Assembly: GCF_005671395.1 (NCBI RefSeq)
Contig: NZ_CP040428.1
Location: 2,108,001-2,172,000 of the forward strand
DNA: 64,000 nucleotides
Source: Jejubacter calystegiae
Lineage (GTDB): Bacteria; Pseudomonadota; Gammaproteobacteria; Enterobacterales; Enterobacteriaceae
Direction: 5' to 3'
The position numbers and the translations under genes were made by a program. Shown piece after piece: positions 18,050 through 28,365 of this stretch; position 1 is the first letter of the stretch; the number at the start of each line of letters is the position of its first letter. The notes under the pieces were generated by a model. The model made no database searches. It was given only the letters and a program-made list of their open reading frames with translations, and was not told the origin of the DNA.

Positions 18050-18127
18050 GGTTGTTAAATCATCACAAGCATTCTGCGTGCCCCTTCCGGCGCGTAGGAT
18101 CGGTACGCCTTGATAAGAGAGGTAAAG

Positions 18128-19540
18128 ATGAACACATTTACCGCTGAAGATACCCTGATTATTGTCGGAATCGTTATTGCCTATATTATTTTTACCACAT
18201 GGCTGACTTTCCGTATCCGAAGTAAAAACTCGGGTGATTTTATGGAAGGGTCTCGCGCCATGCCGGCTTTTATTGTCGGTATCCTTTTAATGTCTGAATA
18301 TATCGGCGCCAAATCCACCATCGGTACGGCTCAGGCCGCTTTCGAAAGTGGTATTGCTGCTTCCTGGTCGGTGCTTGGCGCCGCCATTGGCTTCCCGTTA
18401 TTCGGGTTGATACTGGTTAAGCGGGTTTACAGCACCGGTAAAATTACGATTTCCGGGGCGATTGCAGAGAAATATGGCAACAGCACCAAAAATATTATCT
18501 CGGTCATTATGATTTATGCCCTGTTGCTGGTTAACGTCGGTAACTACGTGAGCGGGGCCGCGGCGATATCAACGGTATTACAGGTGAATTTACCGGTCGC
18601 TGCCTTTATCACCGCCATTGTCAGTACCTTCTATTTTGCCTTTGGTGGGATGAAAGGGGTGGCATGGGTGACGATGCTGCATAGCGCCCTGAAATATATT
18701 GGATTGTTGGTTATCCTGGGATTTGCCTTGTCGAAAACCGGTGGCTTTAGTCCGATGATCGAAAAAATGCCGGAGTTCTACTGGACCTGGGACGGCAATA
18801 TCGGCATCAGTACTATTATTGCCTGGCTTATCGGGACGATTGGCTCCATTTTCTGCACCCAGTTTGTTATTCAGGCTATCTCATCTACCCGGGATGTAAA
18901 ATCGGCAAAGCGTTCAACCTGGGTCGCCTTTTTCTTCTGTCTGCCGATAGCCTTTGCTATCGCCATTATTGGCGTGGCGGCGAAATACCTGCACCCGGAA
19001 ATTAATAGCCTGTATGCCATGCCGGTTTTCCTGCAGGATATGAACCCGTGGATGGCCGGTCTGGTCACGACATCGCTGGTGGCCTCTATCTTTGTCAGCG
19101 TCAGTACGGTGGCGCTGGCGATTGCGTCATTGGTGGTGAAGGACTTCTATGTACCGATGCGCAACCCCACGCCGGAACAGGAATTTAAAGCCACCCGCTG
19201 GATATCGCTGTTCATCGGCTTCCTGCCGTTAATCTTTGTGCTGCTGGTGCCGGAGGTGCTTAAACTTTCCTTCTTTACCCGCGCTATCCGCCTGTCGATT
19301 ACCGTGGTCGCCATTATCGCTTTCTATGCCCCTTTCTTTAAGAGCGCTCGTGGCGCCAACTGCGCACTGCTCGGCGCCTGTGTGGTGACCTCTGTCTGGT
19401 ATCTGCTGGGCGATCCCTTTGGTATTAATAATATGTATATCGCGCTGCTCACCCCGGCATTAATTATGGGTATCGATCGTTTGATCCCCAATAAAGCGGA
19501 ATATAAAGCCCCGGGTCACGTTAAAAATATTGGAGTTTAA
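18128..19540 (+). CDS. Sodium:solute symporter (SSS family)
   Basis: A 470-residue polytopic membrane protein with about 12-13 predicted segments and family features such as the GSRAMPAFIVG region after the first helix, SEYIGAKSTIGTAQAAFESG, and the YFAFGGMKGVAWV segment. Members import sugars, sialic acid, proline or carboxylates with Na+. The start ATG at 18128 follows AGAGGT; 78 bp separate it from the aldolase gene. It is probably the uptake system for the substrate of this cluster. It has the size of SSS-type sialic-acid transporters, but specificity cannot be read from sequence. Confidence 0.88.
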   Translation: MNTFTAEDTLIIVGIVIAYIIFTTWLTFRIRSKNSGDFMEGSRAMPAFIVGILLMSEYIGAKSTIGTAQAAFESGIAASWSVLGAAIGFPLFGLILVKRVYSTGKITISGAIAEKYGNSTKNIISVIMIYALLLVNVGNYVSGAAAISTVLQVNLPVAAFITAIVSTFYFAFGGMKGVAWVTMLHSALKYIGLLVILGFALSKTGGFSPMIEKMPEFYWTWDGNIGISTIIAWLIGTIGSIFCTQFVIQAISSTRDVKSAKRSTWVAFFFCLPIAFAIAIIGVAAKYLHPEINSLYAMPVFLQDMNPWMAGLVTTSLVASIFVSVSTVALAIASLVVKDFYVPMRNPTPEQEFKATRWISLFIGFLPLIFVLLVPEVLKLSFFTRAIRLSITVVAIIAFYAPFFKSARGANCALLGACVVTSVWYLLGDPFGINNMYIALLTPALIMGIDRLIPNKAEYKAPGHVKNIGV

Positions 19541-19541
19541 A

Positions 19542-21181
<1,640 letters not shown>

Positions 21182-21859
21182 ATGCGTCATGCGATTGTGA
21201 CCGGTGCCAGCTCCGGGATTGGAGAGGCGGTTGTCAACCGCCTGCTGGCCGACGGTTGGCGGGTTACCGGCCTGAGCCGTACCCCGGTTGTTCGGGATGA
21301 GACGTTATTTGACAGCATCAGTGTTGACCTTAGCGATAGTGTGCGACTCCAGGCGCTATTACCCGAACTTCCGGTGCCAGATGCGCTTATCCACGCGGCT
21401 GGAATGATGGCGGCCGCGCCGCTGGGGGAACTGGATCCGGTGGTAAGCCAGCGTCTGTGGCAGTTGCATGTCGGGGGAGCGGAAATGCTGGTCAACTTTT
21501 TTGCCCCCCGTATGTCGGCTGGCGGGCGCATCGTAATTGTTGGTAGCCGAACCTCAAGAGGGGCGGCTGGTCGCTCACAATATGTTGCGACCAAAGCTGC
21601 GCTGGTGGGGATGGTCAGAAGCTGGGCAGCGGAACTGGCTCAGAAGGGGATTACGGTGAATGTGGTTGCGCCTGGCGCCACGCAAACGCCAATGCTGCAC
21701 GCCCCTGGCCGGGAAAGCGCATCGGTACGGGTGCCGCCCATCGGCAGACTGATTAAGCCGCAGGAGGTGGCATCCTTAACGGCCTGGCTACTGGGAGAGG
21801 ACGCGGCGCCGGTTACTGGCCAGGAGATGGTGATATGTGGCGGTGCATCGCTATCCTGA
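21182..21859 (+). CDS. Short-chain dehydrogenase/reductase
   Basis: A 225-residue classical SDR. The nucleotide-binding TGASSGIG motif is at residues about 8-15, the HAAGM segment replaces NNAG, and the catalytic Ser (VGSRTSRG) and YVATK motif follow, with a C-terminal substrate loop. The gene starts directly after the stop of the YhcH-type gene and ends the operon. It would oxidise or reduce a sugar or sugar acid in the pathway. Confidence 0.87.
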   Translation: MRHAIVTGASSGIGEAVVNRLLADGWRVTGLSRTPVVRDETLFDSISVDLSDSVRLQALLPELPVPDALIHAAGMMAAAPLGELDPVVSQRLWQLHVGGAEMLVNFFAPRMSAGGRIVIVGSRTSRGAAGRSQYVATKAALVGMVRSWAAELAQKGITVNVVAPGATQTPMLHAPGRESASVRVPPIGRLIKPQEVASLTAWLLGEDAAPVTGQEMVICGGASLS

Positions 21860-21862
21860 TGG

Positions 21863-21892
21863 CATAAAAAATGCCGGTAATTTACCGGCATT
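21863..21892 (-). terminator. Terminator of speED (also between convergent operons)
   Basis: Stem AATGCCGGTAA / TTACCGGCATT, followed on the minus strand by TTTTT (complement of AAAAA at 21866-21870). It lies between the convergent SDR and speD genes. Confidence 0.85.
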
Positions 21893-21909
21893 GATTCAAC
21901 GAGATGGCT

Positions 21910-22704
21910 TCAGACCGACGGAATATTGCGTCCGTAGTAGATCTCGCGCATCTCTTTCCATAGCAGATCGGTAATGGTCTGACGCTCTTCCTCAGTTAAA
22001 TCTTCCGGTTTGGTGTGGAACATATAGTGCTTCAGGTCGAACTCCTTCAGCAGCATTTTGGTGTGGAAGATGTTTTCCTGGTAGACGTTGACATCAACCA
22101 TGTCATACAGCGCTTTCATGTCGTCGGACATAAAGTTCTGAATCGAATTGATCTCGTGGTCAATAAAGTGCTTCATGCCATTCACGTCGCGGGTAAATCC
22201 CCTTACCCGGTAGTCGACGGTGACGATATCGGATTCCAGTTGGTGAATCAGATAGTTCAACGCGCTAAGCGGGGAAATCACGCCGCAGGTTGAAACTTCG
22301 ATATCGGCACGGAAGGTGCAGAGCCCGCCTTCCGGATGGCTTTCCGGATAGGTGTGCACGCAAATATGGCTCTTATCGAGGTGGGCCACGACGGCGTCCG
22401 GCAGCGGGCCGGGACGTTCGCTCGGGTCAATCAGTTTGGGGTCTACGGGCTCTTCGCTCACCAGAATAGTGACGCTGGCCCCCTGCGGCTCATAATCCTG
22501 ACGCGCGATATTCAGAATATTGGCGCCGATGATGGAGCAGGTTTCGGTCAGTATTTCGGTAAGACGGTTAGCGTTATACAGCTCATCGATATAGGCGATA
22601 TAGCCGTCACGCTCCTCTGCCGTCTTAGCGTAACAGATGTCGTAAATGCAAAAACTCAGGCTTTTGGTCAGGTTGTTAAAGCCATGCAGTTTGAGTTTTT
22701 TCAA
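21910..22704 (-). CDS. speD: S-adenosylmethionine decarboxylase proenzyme
   Basis: A 264-residue protein nearly collinear with E. coli SpeD. It is self-cleaved before the serine in [11 protein letters not shown] to give the pyruvoyl cofactor. It makes decarboxylated AdoMet, the aminopropyl donor for spermidine. The start is a TTG (complement of CAA at 22702-22704) preceded by a strong AAGGGGGTGG site. It is the second gene of the speE-speD operon, 14 bp after speE. Confidence 0.97.
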   Translation of the reverse strand: MKKLKLHGFNNLTKSLSFCIYDICYAKTAEERDGYIAYIDELYNANRLTEILTETCSIIGANILNIARQDYEPQGASVTILVSEEPVDPKLIDPSERPGPLPDAVVAHLDKSHICVHTYPESHPEGGLCTFRADIEVSTCGVISPLSALNYLIHQLESDIVTVDYRVRGFTRDVNGMKHFIDHEINSIQNFMSDDMKALYDMVDVNVYQENIFHTKMLLKEFDLKHYMFHTKPEDLTEEERQTITDLLWKEMREIYYGRNIPSV

Positions 22705-22718
22705 TTTGGTCCACCCCC

Positions 22719-23585
22719 TTAGGATGCCTGTCCGGACAGGGCATCTTGTAGATACTGCGGCAGAGCGAAAGCTGCCGAATGGATCGCCGGATTGTAATAG
22801 CGGCAGCGGATACCGGCGCTGTGGAACCGTGCCTGAATGGTGTCGGGACGCAGATGACGCAGCGCTTCGTTGTCGGTCGCCCAGGCAAAGGTCATGATGC
22901 CGCCGTAGTAGGTCGGAATCGCCGCCTGGTAGAAACTCACATCCTTAAAGTAGTGGCTCAGTTTGCGATGACTGTCGAGGACTTCGTCCTGCTGCAGGAA
23001 GCAGACGCCGTTCTGGGCCACAAAAATACCACCCGGGTTCAGGCAGCGTTTGCACCCTTCATAGAAGGCCGAAGTGAACAGGCTCTCGCCCGGACCGATG
23101 GGATCGGTACAGTCAGAGATAATCACATCGAAGGTCTGCGTCGTGCTGTTGACAAAGTTAACGCCGTCATCAATGACCAGATTAAAGCGCGGATCGTCGT
23201 AGCTGCCTGCGCTGTGTTTGGGCAGGTACTGACGGCAGAAAGAGACCACGCCGGCGTCGATTTCCACCATGGTGATGCTTTCCAGACTGCTATGACGGCA
23301 GACTTCGCGCAGCATACCGCCGTCGCCGCCGCCGATAATCAGCACCCGTTTCGCGTGGCCATGGGCCAGCAGCGGAACGTGAGTCAGCATTTCATGATAG
23401 ATAAATTCGTCGCGCTCGGTGGTCTGCACCACGCCGTCCAGCGCCATTACCCGGCCAAAGGCCGCGTTTTCGAAAATGACCAGATCCTGATGTTCGGTCT
23501 TCTCATGGTAAAGCACGTTATCGACGCTAAAGTACTGACCAAAATGGTCATGCAGCGTTTCATGCCACAGCTTGTTATCGCTCAC
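22719..23585 (-). CDS. speE: Spermidine synthase
   Basis: A 288-residue aminopropyltransferase with the methyltransferase-like [13 protein letters not shown] motif, the [13 protein letters not shown] segment and the [10 protein letters not shown] active-site loop. It transfers the aminopropyl group to putrescine. The GTG start at 23585 has AAGGAGGT upstream with good spacing and fits the E. coli start one codon position away. It is co-transcribed with speD. Confidence 0.97.
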   Translation of the reverse strand: MSDNKLWHETLHDHFGQYFSVDNVLYHEKTEHQDLVIFENAAFGRVMALDGVVQTTERDEFIYHEMLTHVPLLAHGHAKRVLIIGGGDGGMLREVCRHSSLESITMVEIDAGVVSFCRQYLPKHSAGSYDDPRFNLVIDDGVNFVNSTTQTFDVIISDCTDPIGPGESLFTSAFYEGCKRCLNPGGIFVAQNGVCFLQQDEVLDSHRKLSHYFKDVSFYQAAIPTYYGGIMTFAWATDNEALRHLRPDTIQARFHSAGIRCRYYNPAIHSAAFALPQYLQDALSGQAS

Positions 23586-23686
23586 TGGCGGAAACCTCCT
23601 TCGTTAACTTCCCCAAAAAACGGGCGCAACATAATAGCTAACAATGGAGGGGGATGCACATTATTTCAGCGTAGGAGAGCGGAGGG

Positions 23687-24034
23687 TTACTTCGCCCAGG
23701 CGAGCAGGCTGAGGGAGTCACGGGCCAGCGCTTTACACTTCTTCTGGGTGGGTACGGCAATGCCGCTCAGATCGCGATAGCTCTCTTCACCCAGCCGCTT
23801 CATATCGTAATTTTCGTAATTGCTCAGATCCCACTGATTCTGTCGTGCGAAGAAAACCAGCGCGCGACGGATCTGGTCATTAGGCAGGTGATCGTAACCG
23901 CAGTCATTCTTAAGAAAGACAAAAACTGCCGTGAGATCGGCCATATCTTCCGCTTCTGATTCGTTAAGCGCCTGGCTGGCGGTGGAAAACCCCAGCAGGC
24001 CGCCCAACAGCATTGCCCTGACAAACTTCTTCAT
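23687..24034 (-). CDS. yacC: YacC family protein (small exported protein)
   Basis: A 115-residue protein with a signal peptide (MKKFVRAMLLGGLLGFSTASQA, cleavage near residue 22) and a helical domain with cysteines in KNDCGYD and KKCKALA. It sits upstream of speE as in E. coli. The ATG at 24034 was chosen because an upstream in-frame start adds a non-homologous hydrophilic leader before the signal peptide. The family resembles pilotin-type proteins, but its function is not established. Confidence 0.85.
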   Translation of the reverse strand: MKKFVRAMLLGGLLGFSTASQALNESEAEDMADLTAVFVFLKNDCGYDHLPNDQIRRALVFFARQNQWDLSNYENYDMKRLGEESYRDLSGIAVPTQKKCKALARDSLSLLAWAK

Positions 24035-24341
24035 TACGACTACCGCTTCTGGATGGATACCAGACGTTAGCATATTTTGCCAAAGCGCTACGAGCGGTTA
24101 TTACCAGGAAATAACCGAGATCAATGGCAACAGGGGATGGTGAGCGGTTTACTTAATCACGGATTAAGTTCTGATTATCAGATAAGGCTGATATAACGTT
24201 CGCCAGCGCCCGGGCGGTTACCCACTCTCTCCGTCATCGCCACCCTGTCCGGAGTGCGTTCTCGCTGTTTCTGTTGAGCTGCCTGTTATTTCATTCACCT
24301 GCTTCAGGCGGGTTCGCTGCTATGCCTTTTATGGAGAAACC
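24035..24341. other. Intergenic region between yacC and the yiaW-like gene
   Basis: 307 bp holding the divergent promoters of the yacC and yiaWV-like units. I see no RNA gene, strong terminator or recognisable operator. Confidence 0.4.
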
Positions 24342-24707
24342 ATGACCCTGGATTATGTTGCTCTGGGAATATTCATCGCCGTGGCGTTGATTATTTTCTA
24401 CGGCATTATCGTGATACACGATATTCCCTATGAAATTGCTAAAAAGCGCAATCATCCGCATCAGGATGCCATCCATTATGCCGGATGGGTCAGTCTGTTC
24501 ACGCTGCACGTCCTGTGGCCGCTACTGTGGATCTGGGCCACGCTGTGGCGTGAAGACCGGGGCTGGGGCATTCAGCAAATTGCCCAGGAACAGCATGATA
24601 TTCAGCACCATATGGCGCAATTGAATAACCAGATTGATGAATTACGTCAGGAAATCGCTGTGTTGAAAACCGCCAATAACCCGCATTCGCAGCAGGAGGA
24701 ACAATAA
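24342..24707 (+). CDS. DUF3302 inner-membrane protein (YiaW-like)
   Basis: A 121-residue protein with two membrane segments (about residues 5-26 and 47-68) and a C-terminal coiled-coil (QDIQHHMAQLNNQIDELRQEI region). Size, topology and its coupling to a HlyD-type gene match yiaW of E. coli, which in that species lies elsewhere (beside yiaV). Its last base overlaps the first base of the next gene. Function unknown; probably a partner of the HlyD-type protein. Confidence 0.8.
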   Translation: MTLDYVALGIFIAVALIIFYGIIVIHDIPYEIAKKRNHPHQDAIHYAGWVSLFTLHVLWPLLWIWATLWREDRGWGIQQIAQEQHDIQHHMAQLNNQIDELRQEIAVLKTANNPHSQQEEQ

Positions 24708-25849
24708 TGGAAACGTTAATGTTACTGACCTACGCGGCGCTGTGTATTGTTATCTTTAAGTTATTTAAAATCCCGCTGAATAAATGGACCGTACCGACTG
24801 CGGTACTGGGGGGCATTATTATGATTGGCGCCCTGGTATTAGTAATGAATTACAACACGCCCTATACCCGAATGGGCAGCCAGGTTTTTCGTTCGGTGCC
24901 GATTGTTCCCCAGGTGCGAGGTCGGGTGATTGAGGTGCCGGTGAAACCGAATCAGCCGCTCAGGCAGGGCGATGTTCTGTTCCGTATCGATCCCACGCCA
25001 TTTCAGGCCGAGGTAGATAATCTGAAGGCTCAGGTGAAAGAGGCCAGCCAGGGGGCGCTATCGCTGGATGCCAGCCTTTCAGGCGCCCGGGCGGAACTTC
25101 AGCGAGCGGTGGCACAGCGTGATAAAGACCAGCGTGAGTACGCCCGTTTCCAGGCCGGATATGCCAAAGGGGCATTTTCCGACCAGATGATCGACAGCCG
25201 TCGGCAAAACTATAAAGCATCTCAGGCGGCCGTAGAGGCGGCACAGGCGAAGGTGCGCGAAGCGAAGCTGGCGCTGGATTCGGAAATCAACGGCGATAAT
25301 ACCGCCGTGGCGGCGCTGATGGCGGAATTGCGTAAGGCGCAGTTTAAGCTGGACCATACCGTAGTGCGCGCGCCTTCTGATGGCTATGTCACTCAGGTGG
25401 GGCTGCGTCCGGGCGTGATGGCAACGGCGCTGGGGCTGGCGCCGGTGATGACCTTTATTCCGACCGATACTCACCAGTCTGCGAGCTACGTCGCCGCGTT
25501 TCGCCAGAATTCGCTCCAGCGCCTGAAGCCGGGTTACAAGGCGGAGTTTATCTTCCCGGCCATTCCCGGCAAGGTGTTTGCAGGCGAAGTGGTGCAGGTG
25601 CTGCCCGCTATTGGCGAAAGTCAGCTTCAGGCCCAGGGAAAACTGCTGACCACCTCGGCGCTACAGACCGACGGCCGCGCGCTGGTCATGCTGAATGTCA
25701 CCGATAAACGGCTGGCCGCCTATCCTCTGCCGCAGGGAACTTCGGTGGAAGTGGCGGTCTATTCGGACCATTTTCACCACCTGGCGATGATTCGTAAAAT
25801 CCTGATTCGTATGAAAAGCTGGCAGAATTTCCTCTACCTGGATCACTAA
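24707..25849 (+). CDS. HlyD-family membrane fusion protein (YiaV-like)
   Basis: A 380-residue periplasmic adaptor. The N-terminus has two membrane segments, then a biotinyl-lipoyl motif (VPIVPQVRGRVIEVPV), a helical hairpin (about 95-195), the second lipoyl half (RAPSDGYVTQVGLRPG) and a beta-barrel domain. The C-terminus, RKILIRMKSWQNFLYLDH, closely resembles that of E. coli YiaV. No ABC or MFS pump gene follows. It is the second gene of a two-gene unit inserted between yacC and cueO relative to E. coli. Confidence 0.85.
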   Translation: METLMLLTYAALCIVIFKLFKIPLNKWTVPTAVLGGIIMIGALVLVMNYNTPYTRMGSQVFRSVPIVPQVRGRVIEVPVKPNQPLRQGDVLFRIDPTPFQAEVDNLKAQVKEASQGALSLDASLSGARAELQRAVAQRDKDQREYARFQAGYAKGAFSDQMIDSRRQNYKASQAAVEAAQAKVREAKLALDSEINGDNTAVAALMAELRKAQFKLDHTVVRAPSDGYVTQVGLRPGVMATALGLAPVMTFIPTDTHQSASYVAAFRQNSLQRLKPGYKAEFIFPAIPGKVFAGEVVQVLPAIGESQLQAQGKLLTTSALQTDGRALVMLNVTDKRLAAYPLPQGTSVEVAVYSDHFHHLAMIRKILIRMKSWQNFLYLDH

Positions 25850-25893
25850 ATTCATCCGACGATAGAAAAGTTGTGCAAATAACCGACAGAGGC

Positions 25894-25924
25894 TTGACCC
25901 TCCCCCAGGAAGAAGGTCTATGCT
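25894..25924 (+). promoter_or_regulatory. CueR-type copper-responsive promoter of cueO
   Basis: The -35 box TTGACC (25894-25899) and -10 box TATGCT (25919-25924) are separated by 19 bp, the over-long spacing of MerR-family promoters. The spacer holds the imperfect dyad GACCCTCCC...GAAGAAGGTC typical of CueR operators. The layout closely follows the E. coli cueO and copA promoters. Confidence 0.85.
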
Positions 25925-25961
25925 CCCATGTCCGATACCGGTTAATAAGGAACAATGGATC

Positions 25962-27557
25962 ATGCAACGCCGCGATTTTCTGAAGTATTCTGCCGCGCTG
26001 GGCGTACTCAGTAGTTTCCCTTTGCTTAGCGGTCGTCTTTATGCCGCAGAGCGCCCGCGGTTACCGATTCCCACACTGCTGGAACCCGACGCTCAGAGCT
26101 CGATTCGCCTGACGGCCCAGGTCGGGAAAAGCATGCTGGCGGGCCATCAGGCAACCACCTGGGGTTATAACGGCTCTCTGCTGGGGCCGGCGCTGCGCCT
26201 TGAGCAGGGTAAAAAGGTCAACGTTGAAATTCATAACCGGCTGTCGGAAAGCACCACGGTACACTGGCACGGCCTGGAAATCCCCGGTGAAGTGGACGGT
26301 GGCCCTCAGGGCGTAATTGCCTCAGGCGCGAGTCGCCGGGTTTCGTTCACGCCGCAGCAGCGCGCCGCCACCTGCTGGTTCCACCCGCATCAGCACGGTA
26401 AAACCGGCCATCAGGTCGCGATGGGCCTGGCCGGACTGGTTCTGATTGATGACCTGGAAAGCCGCCAGTTGATGCTGCCGAAGCAGTGGGGAATCGATGA
26501 TATTCCGCTGATTATTCAGGATAAACGCTTCGATGCCGATGGCCAGATCGACTATCAACTGGACGTCATGAGCGCCGCGGTAGGCTGGTTTGGCGATACA
26601 CTGTTATGCAACGGCGTTAATTACCCTCAATTCGGCGCGCTGCGCGGCTGGCTGCGACTGCGCCTGTTGAACGGCTGTAACGCCCGCTCGCTGGAGCTGG
26701 CGACCAGCGACGGTCGCCCGATGTATGTGGTAGGCAGCGACGGCGGTCTGCTGGCGGAGCCGGTGAAGGTCGAAAGCCTGCCTGTGCTGATGGGGGAACG
26801 CTTTGAGGTGTTGGTGGAAGTGAAGGATGCCAAACCCTTCGAGATTATGGCGCTACCGGTGACACAGATGGGGATGCAGGTTGCACCCTTTGATAAACCT
26901 CAGCCGGTGGTGCGTATCCAGCCAGTACCGGTTCACGGCTCCGGCGAGCTGCCGGATACCCTGGCGAAGGTGCCTGAACTCCCGAAGCTTGAAGGGCTTA
27001 ATACCCGCTGGCTGCAACTGATGATGGATCCCCGCCTGGATCAGATGGGCATGCAGGCACTGATGGCAAAATATGGTCAGGAGGCTATGGCCGGGATGGA
27101 TCACGGTGCTATGGGCCATGGCGATATGGAACAGATGAAAGGGGGAATGGGCCATAGCGCGATGGATCATGGTGCTATGGGCAGGATGGCGAACGGCGAT
27201 CGGAAGCTGGATATCTATAACGCCAATAAGATTAACGGCAAGGCCTTCGACATGAACACCCCGTCATTTAACGTGCCGCGCGGGCAGTACGAGCGCTGGA
27301 TCATCTCCGGTGAAGGCGACATGATGCTGCATCCGTTCCACATCCACGGTACCCAGTTCCGTATTTTGTCGGAAGACGGCAAGCCGCCAGCGGTGCATCG
27401 CCGCGGCTGGAAAGATACGGTGCGGGTGGAAGGCAAGCGCAGCGAAGTGCTGGTACGTTTCGATCATACCGCCCCTGCGCAACACAGCTATATGGCCCAC
27501 TGCCATCTGCTGGAACATGAAGATACCGGGATGATGTTGGGTTTTACCGTGGGTTGA
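25962..27557 (+). CDS. cueO: Multicopper oxidase CueO
   Basis: A 531-residue periplasmic cuprous oxidase. It has a Tat signal ([13 protein letters not shown], cleavage near residue 28), three cupredoxin domains, and the copper ligands in [24 protein letters not shown] and [14 protein letters not shown] Met/His-rich insert (about residues 352-408, with repeated MDHGAMGH-type motifs) covers the T1 site and binds Cu(I). It detoxifies copper by oxidising Cu(I). The CueR promoter lies 38 bp upstream. It is about 15 residues longer than the E. coli protein, mainly in the Met-rich insert. Confidence 0.96.
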   Translation: MQRRDFLKYSAALGVLSSFPLLSGRLYAAERPRLPIPTLLEPDAQSSIRLTAQVGKSMLAGHQATTWGYNGSLLGPALRLEQGKKVNVEIHNRLSESTTVHWHGLEIPGEVDGGPQGVIASGASRRVSFTPQQRAATCWFHPHQHGKTGHQVAMGLAGLVLIDDLESRQLMLPKQWGIDDIPLIIQDKRFDADGQIDYQLDVMSAAVGWFGDTLLCNGVNYPQFGALRGWLRLRLLNGCNARSLELATSDGRPMYVVGSDGGLLAEPVKVESLPVLMGERFEVLVEVKDAKPFEIMALPVTQMGMQVAPFDKPQPVVRIQPVPVHGSGELPDTLAKVPELPKLEGLNTRWLQLMMDPRLDQMGMQALMAKYGQEAMAGMDHGAMGHGDMEQMKGGMGHSAMDHGAMGRMANGDRKLDIYNANKINGKAFDMNTPSFNVPRGQYERWIISGEGDMMLHPFHIHGTQFRILSEDGKPPAVHRRGWKDTVRVEGKRSEVLVRFDHTAPAQHSYMAHCHLLEHEDTGMMLGFTVG

Positions 27558-27655
27558 GCCTGGGGCGCTGCGGCGGGCGAAGACCGCCGTCTGCGTAAGC
27601 TCCCGTGTAGCCATATTTTGTCAATCGAAAAAGCCCATTACCGGTATGTTTCTTG

Positions 27656-27871
27656 ATGAGAAACGCTGATTTCAGGAAGTTGGGAGCATTTAATCTGAAT
27701 GCTATTCTGAATAATAGGTTCCCGAAGTTCGCTTTTCCGGAAACAGAGGAAGCCACCGAACGACTTGCTGGCTACAGGCTATATATTAAAAACGGATTTT
27801 TAATTTCCCTCACAGTCTATTTAATTGCGTTGTGTTCTGAGCTAACAATAAGAAAAATAATGAATTTTTAA
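27656..27871 (+). CDS. Possible small single-pass membrane protein (candidate partner of the microcin-like peptide)
   Basis: A 71-codon frame from the ATG at 27656 with a hydrophilic N-terminal half and one hydrophobic segment (NGFLISLTVYLIALC, about residues 48-62). The ribosome site is weak. It is the only frame of this size on the plus strand in the 533-bp gap before the double-glycine peptide gene. Small membrane proteins of this kind often give immunity to class II microcins. This is a tentative call: the frame could be fortuitous, and no family is recognised. Confidence 0.25.
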   Translation: MRNADFRKLGAFNLNAILNNRFPKFAFPETEEATERLAGYRLYIKNGFLISLTVYLIALCSELTIRKIMNF

Positions 27872-28090
27872 AAGCATGATCTGACAAAGTTGATATCGGA
27901 TTTTTTTGGGAGGGGTGGTTTTTATTTAAAGGACGTATATCATACATTTTGTTTCCCGGCGATTTCTGGTTTAGGCGTGGTTTTACATAAACTGTCTGCT
28001 GTTGTGTAAACTAAGGCAACTTATTTTTCCGGGGATTATGAAAGCGCCCGTAAAGGCAAGTTAATACAATTAATAATAGGGATATTCACC

Positions 28091-28249
28091 ATGAGAAATA
28101 TTACTGACTCTGAGCTTAATGTCGTTTCTGGGGGTTATTATGGCGGTTGCTGTCGTCCTCCGGTTGTCGTTACTCCGCCGTGTAGTCCGCGCCCGCCTGC
28201 TTGCGGTAACTGGCTGAATTCACTTCTTCATGCTATTTTTCGCTGCTGA
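28091..28249 (+). CDS. Double-glycine-leader peptide, candidate orphan microcin/bacteriocin
   Basis: A 52-residue peptide starting MRNITDSELNVVSGG. This fits the class II microcin leader pattern (MR-x-[IL]-T-x-x-E-L-x-x-VSGG, as in colicin V), which is cut after Gly-Gly during export by a C39-peptidase ABC transporter. The 37-residue predicted core holds five cysteines (CC at 20-21, then 31, 38 and 52), seven prolines and an aromatic/hydrophobic C-terminus (NWLNSLLHAIFRC). An AGGGA ribosome site lies 8 bp before the ATG. No export ABC transporter is in the window. The gene sits in an AT-rich insert between cueO and gcd, genes that are adjacent in E. coli. Confidence 0.6.
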   Translation: MRNITDSELNVVSGGYYGGCCRPPVVVTPPCSPRPPACGNWLNSLLHAIFRC

Positions 28250-28315
28250 TTAAAATAAATCTCTTTCCTCTTCTCTGATAACGAATAAGTTATCTTATCG
28301 CAGCTTTTGTAATAA

Positions 28316-28347
28316 CTATGGTAACGGAATCATTTCCGTTACCATAG
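28316..28347. terminator. Strong hairpin between the peptide gene and gcd
   Basis: A perfect 14-bp stem, CTATGGTAACGGAA / TTCCGTTACCATAG, with loop TCAT, located between the convergent peptide and gcd genes. No long T-run follows on either strand, so termination efficiency is uncertain. Confidence 0.6.
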
Positions 28348-28365
28348 CTCGTTTGTCATATACGC

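Noticed and set aside
24707-25849. HlyD-type gene as the dedicated exporter component of the microcin-like peptide
   Set aside because: It is of the YiaV type, paired with a DUF3302 protein, with no peptidase-containing ABC transporter beside it; proximity alone is not enough.
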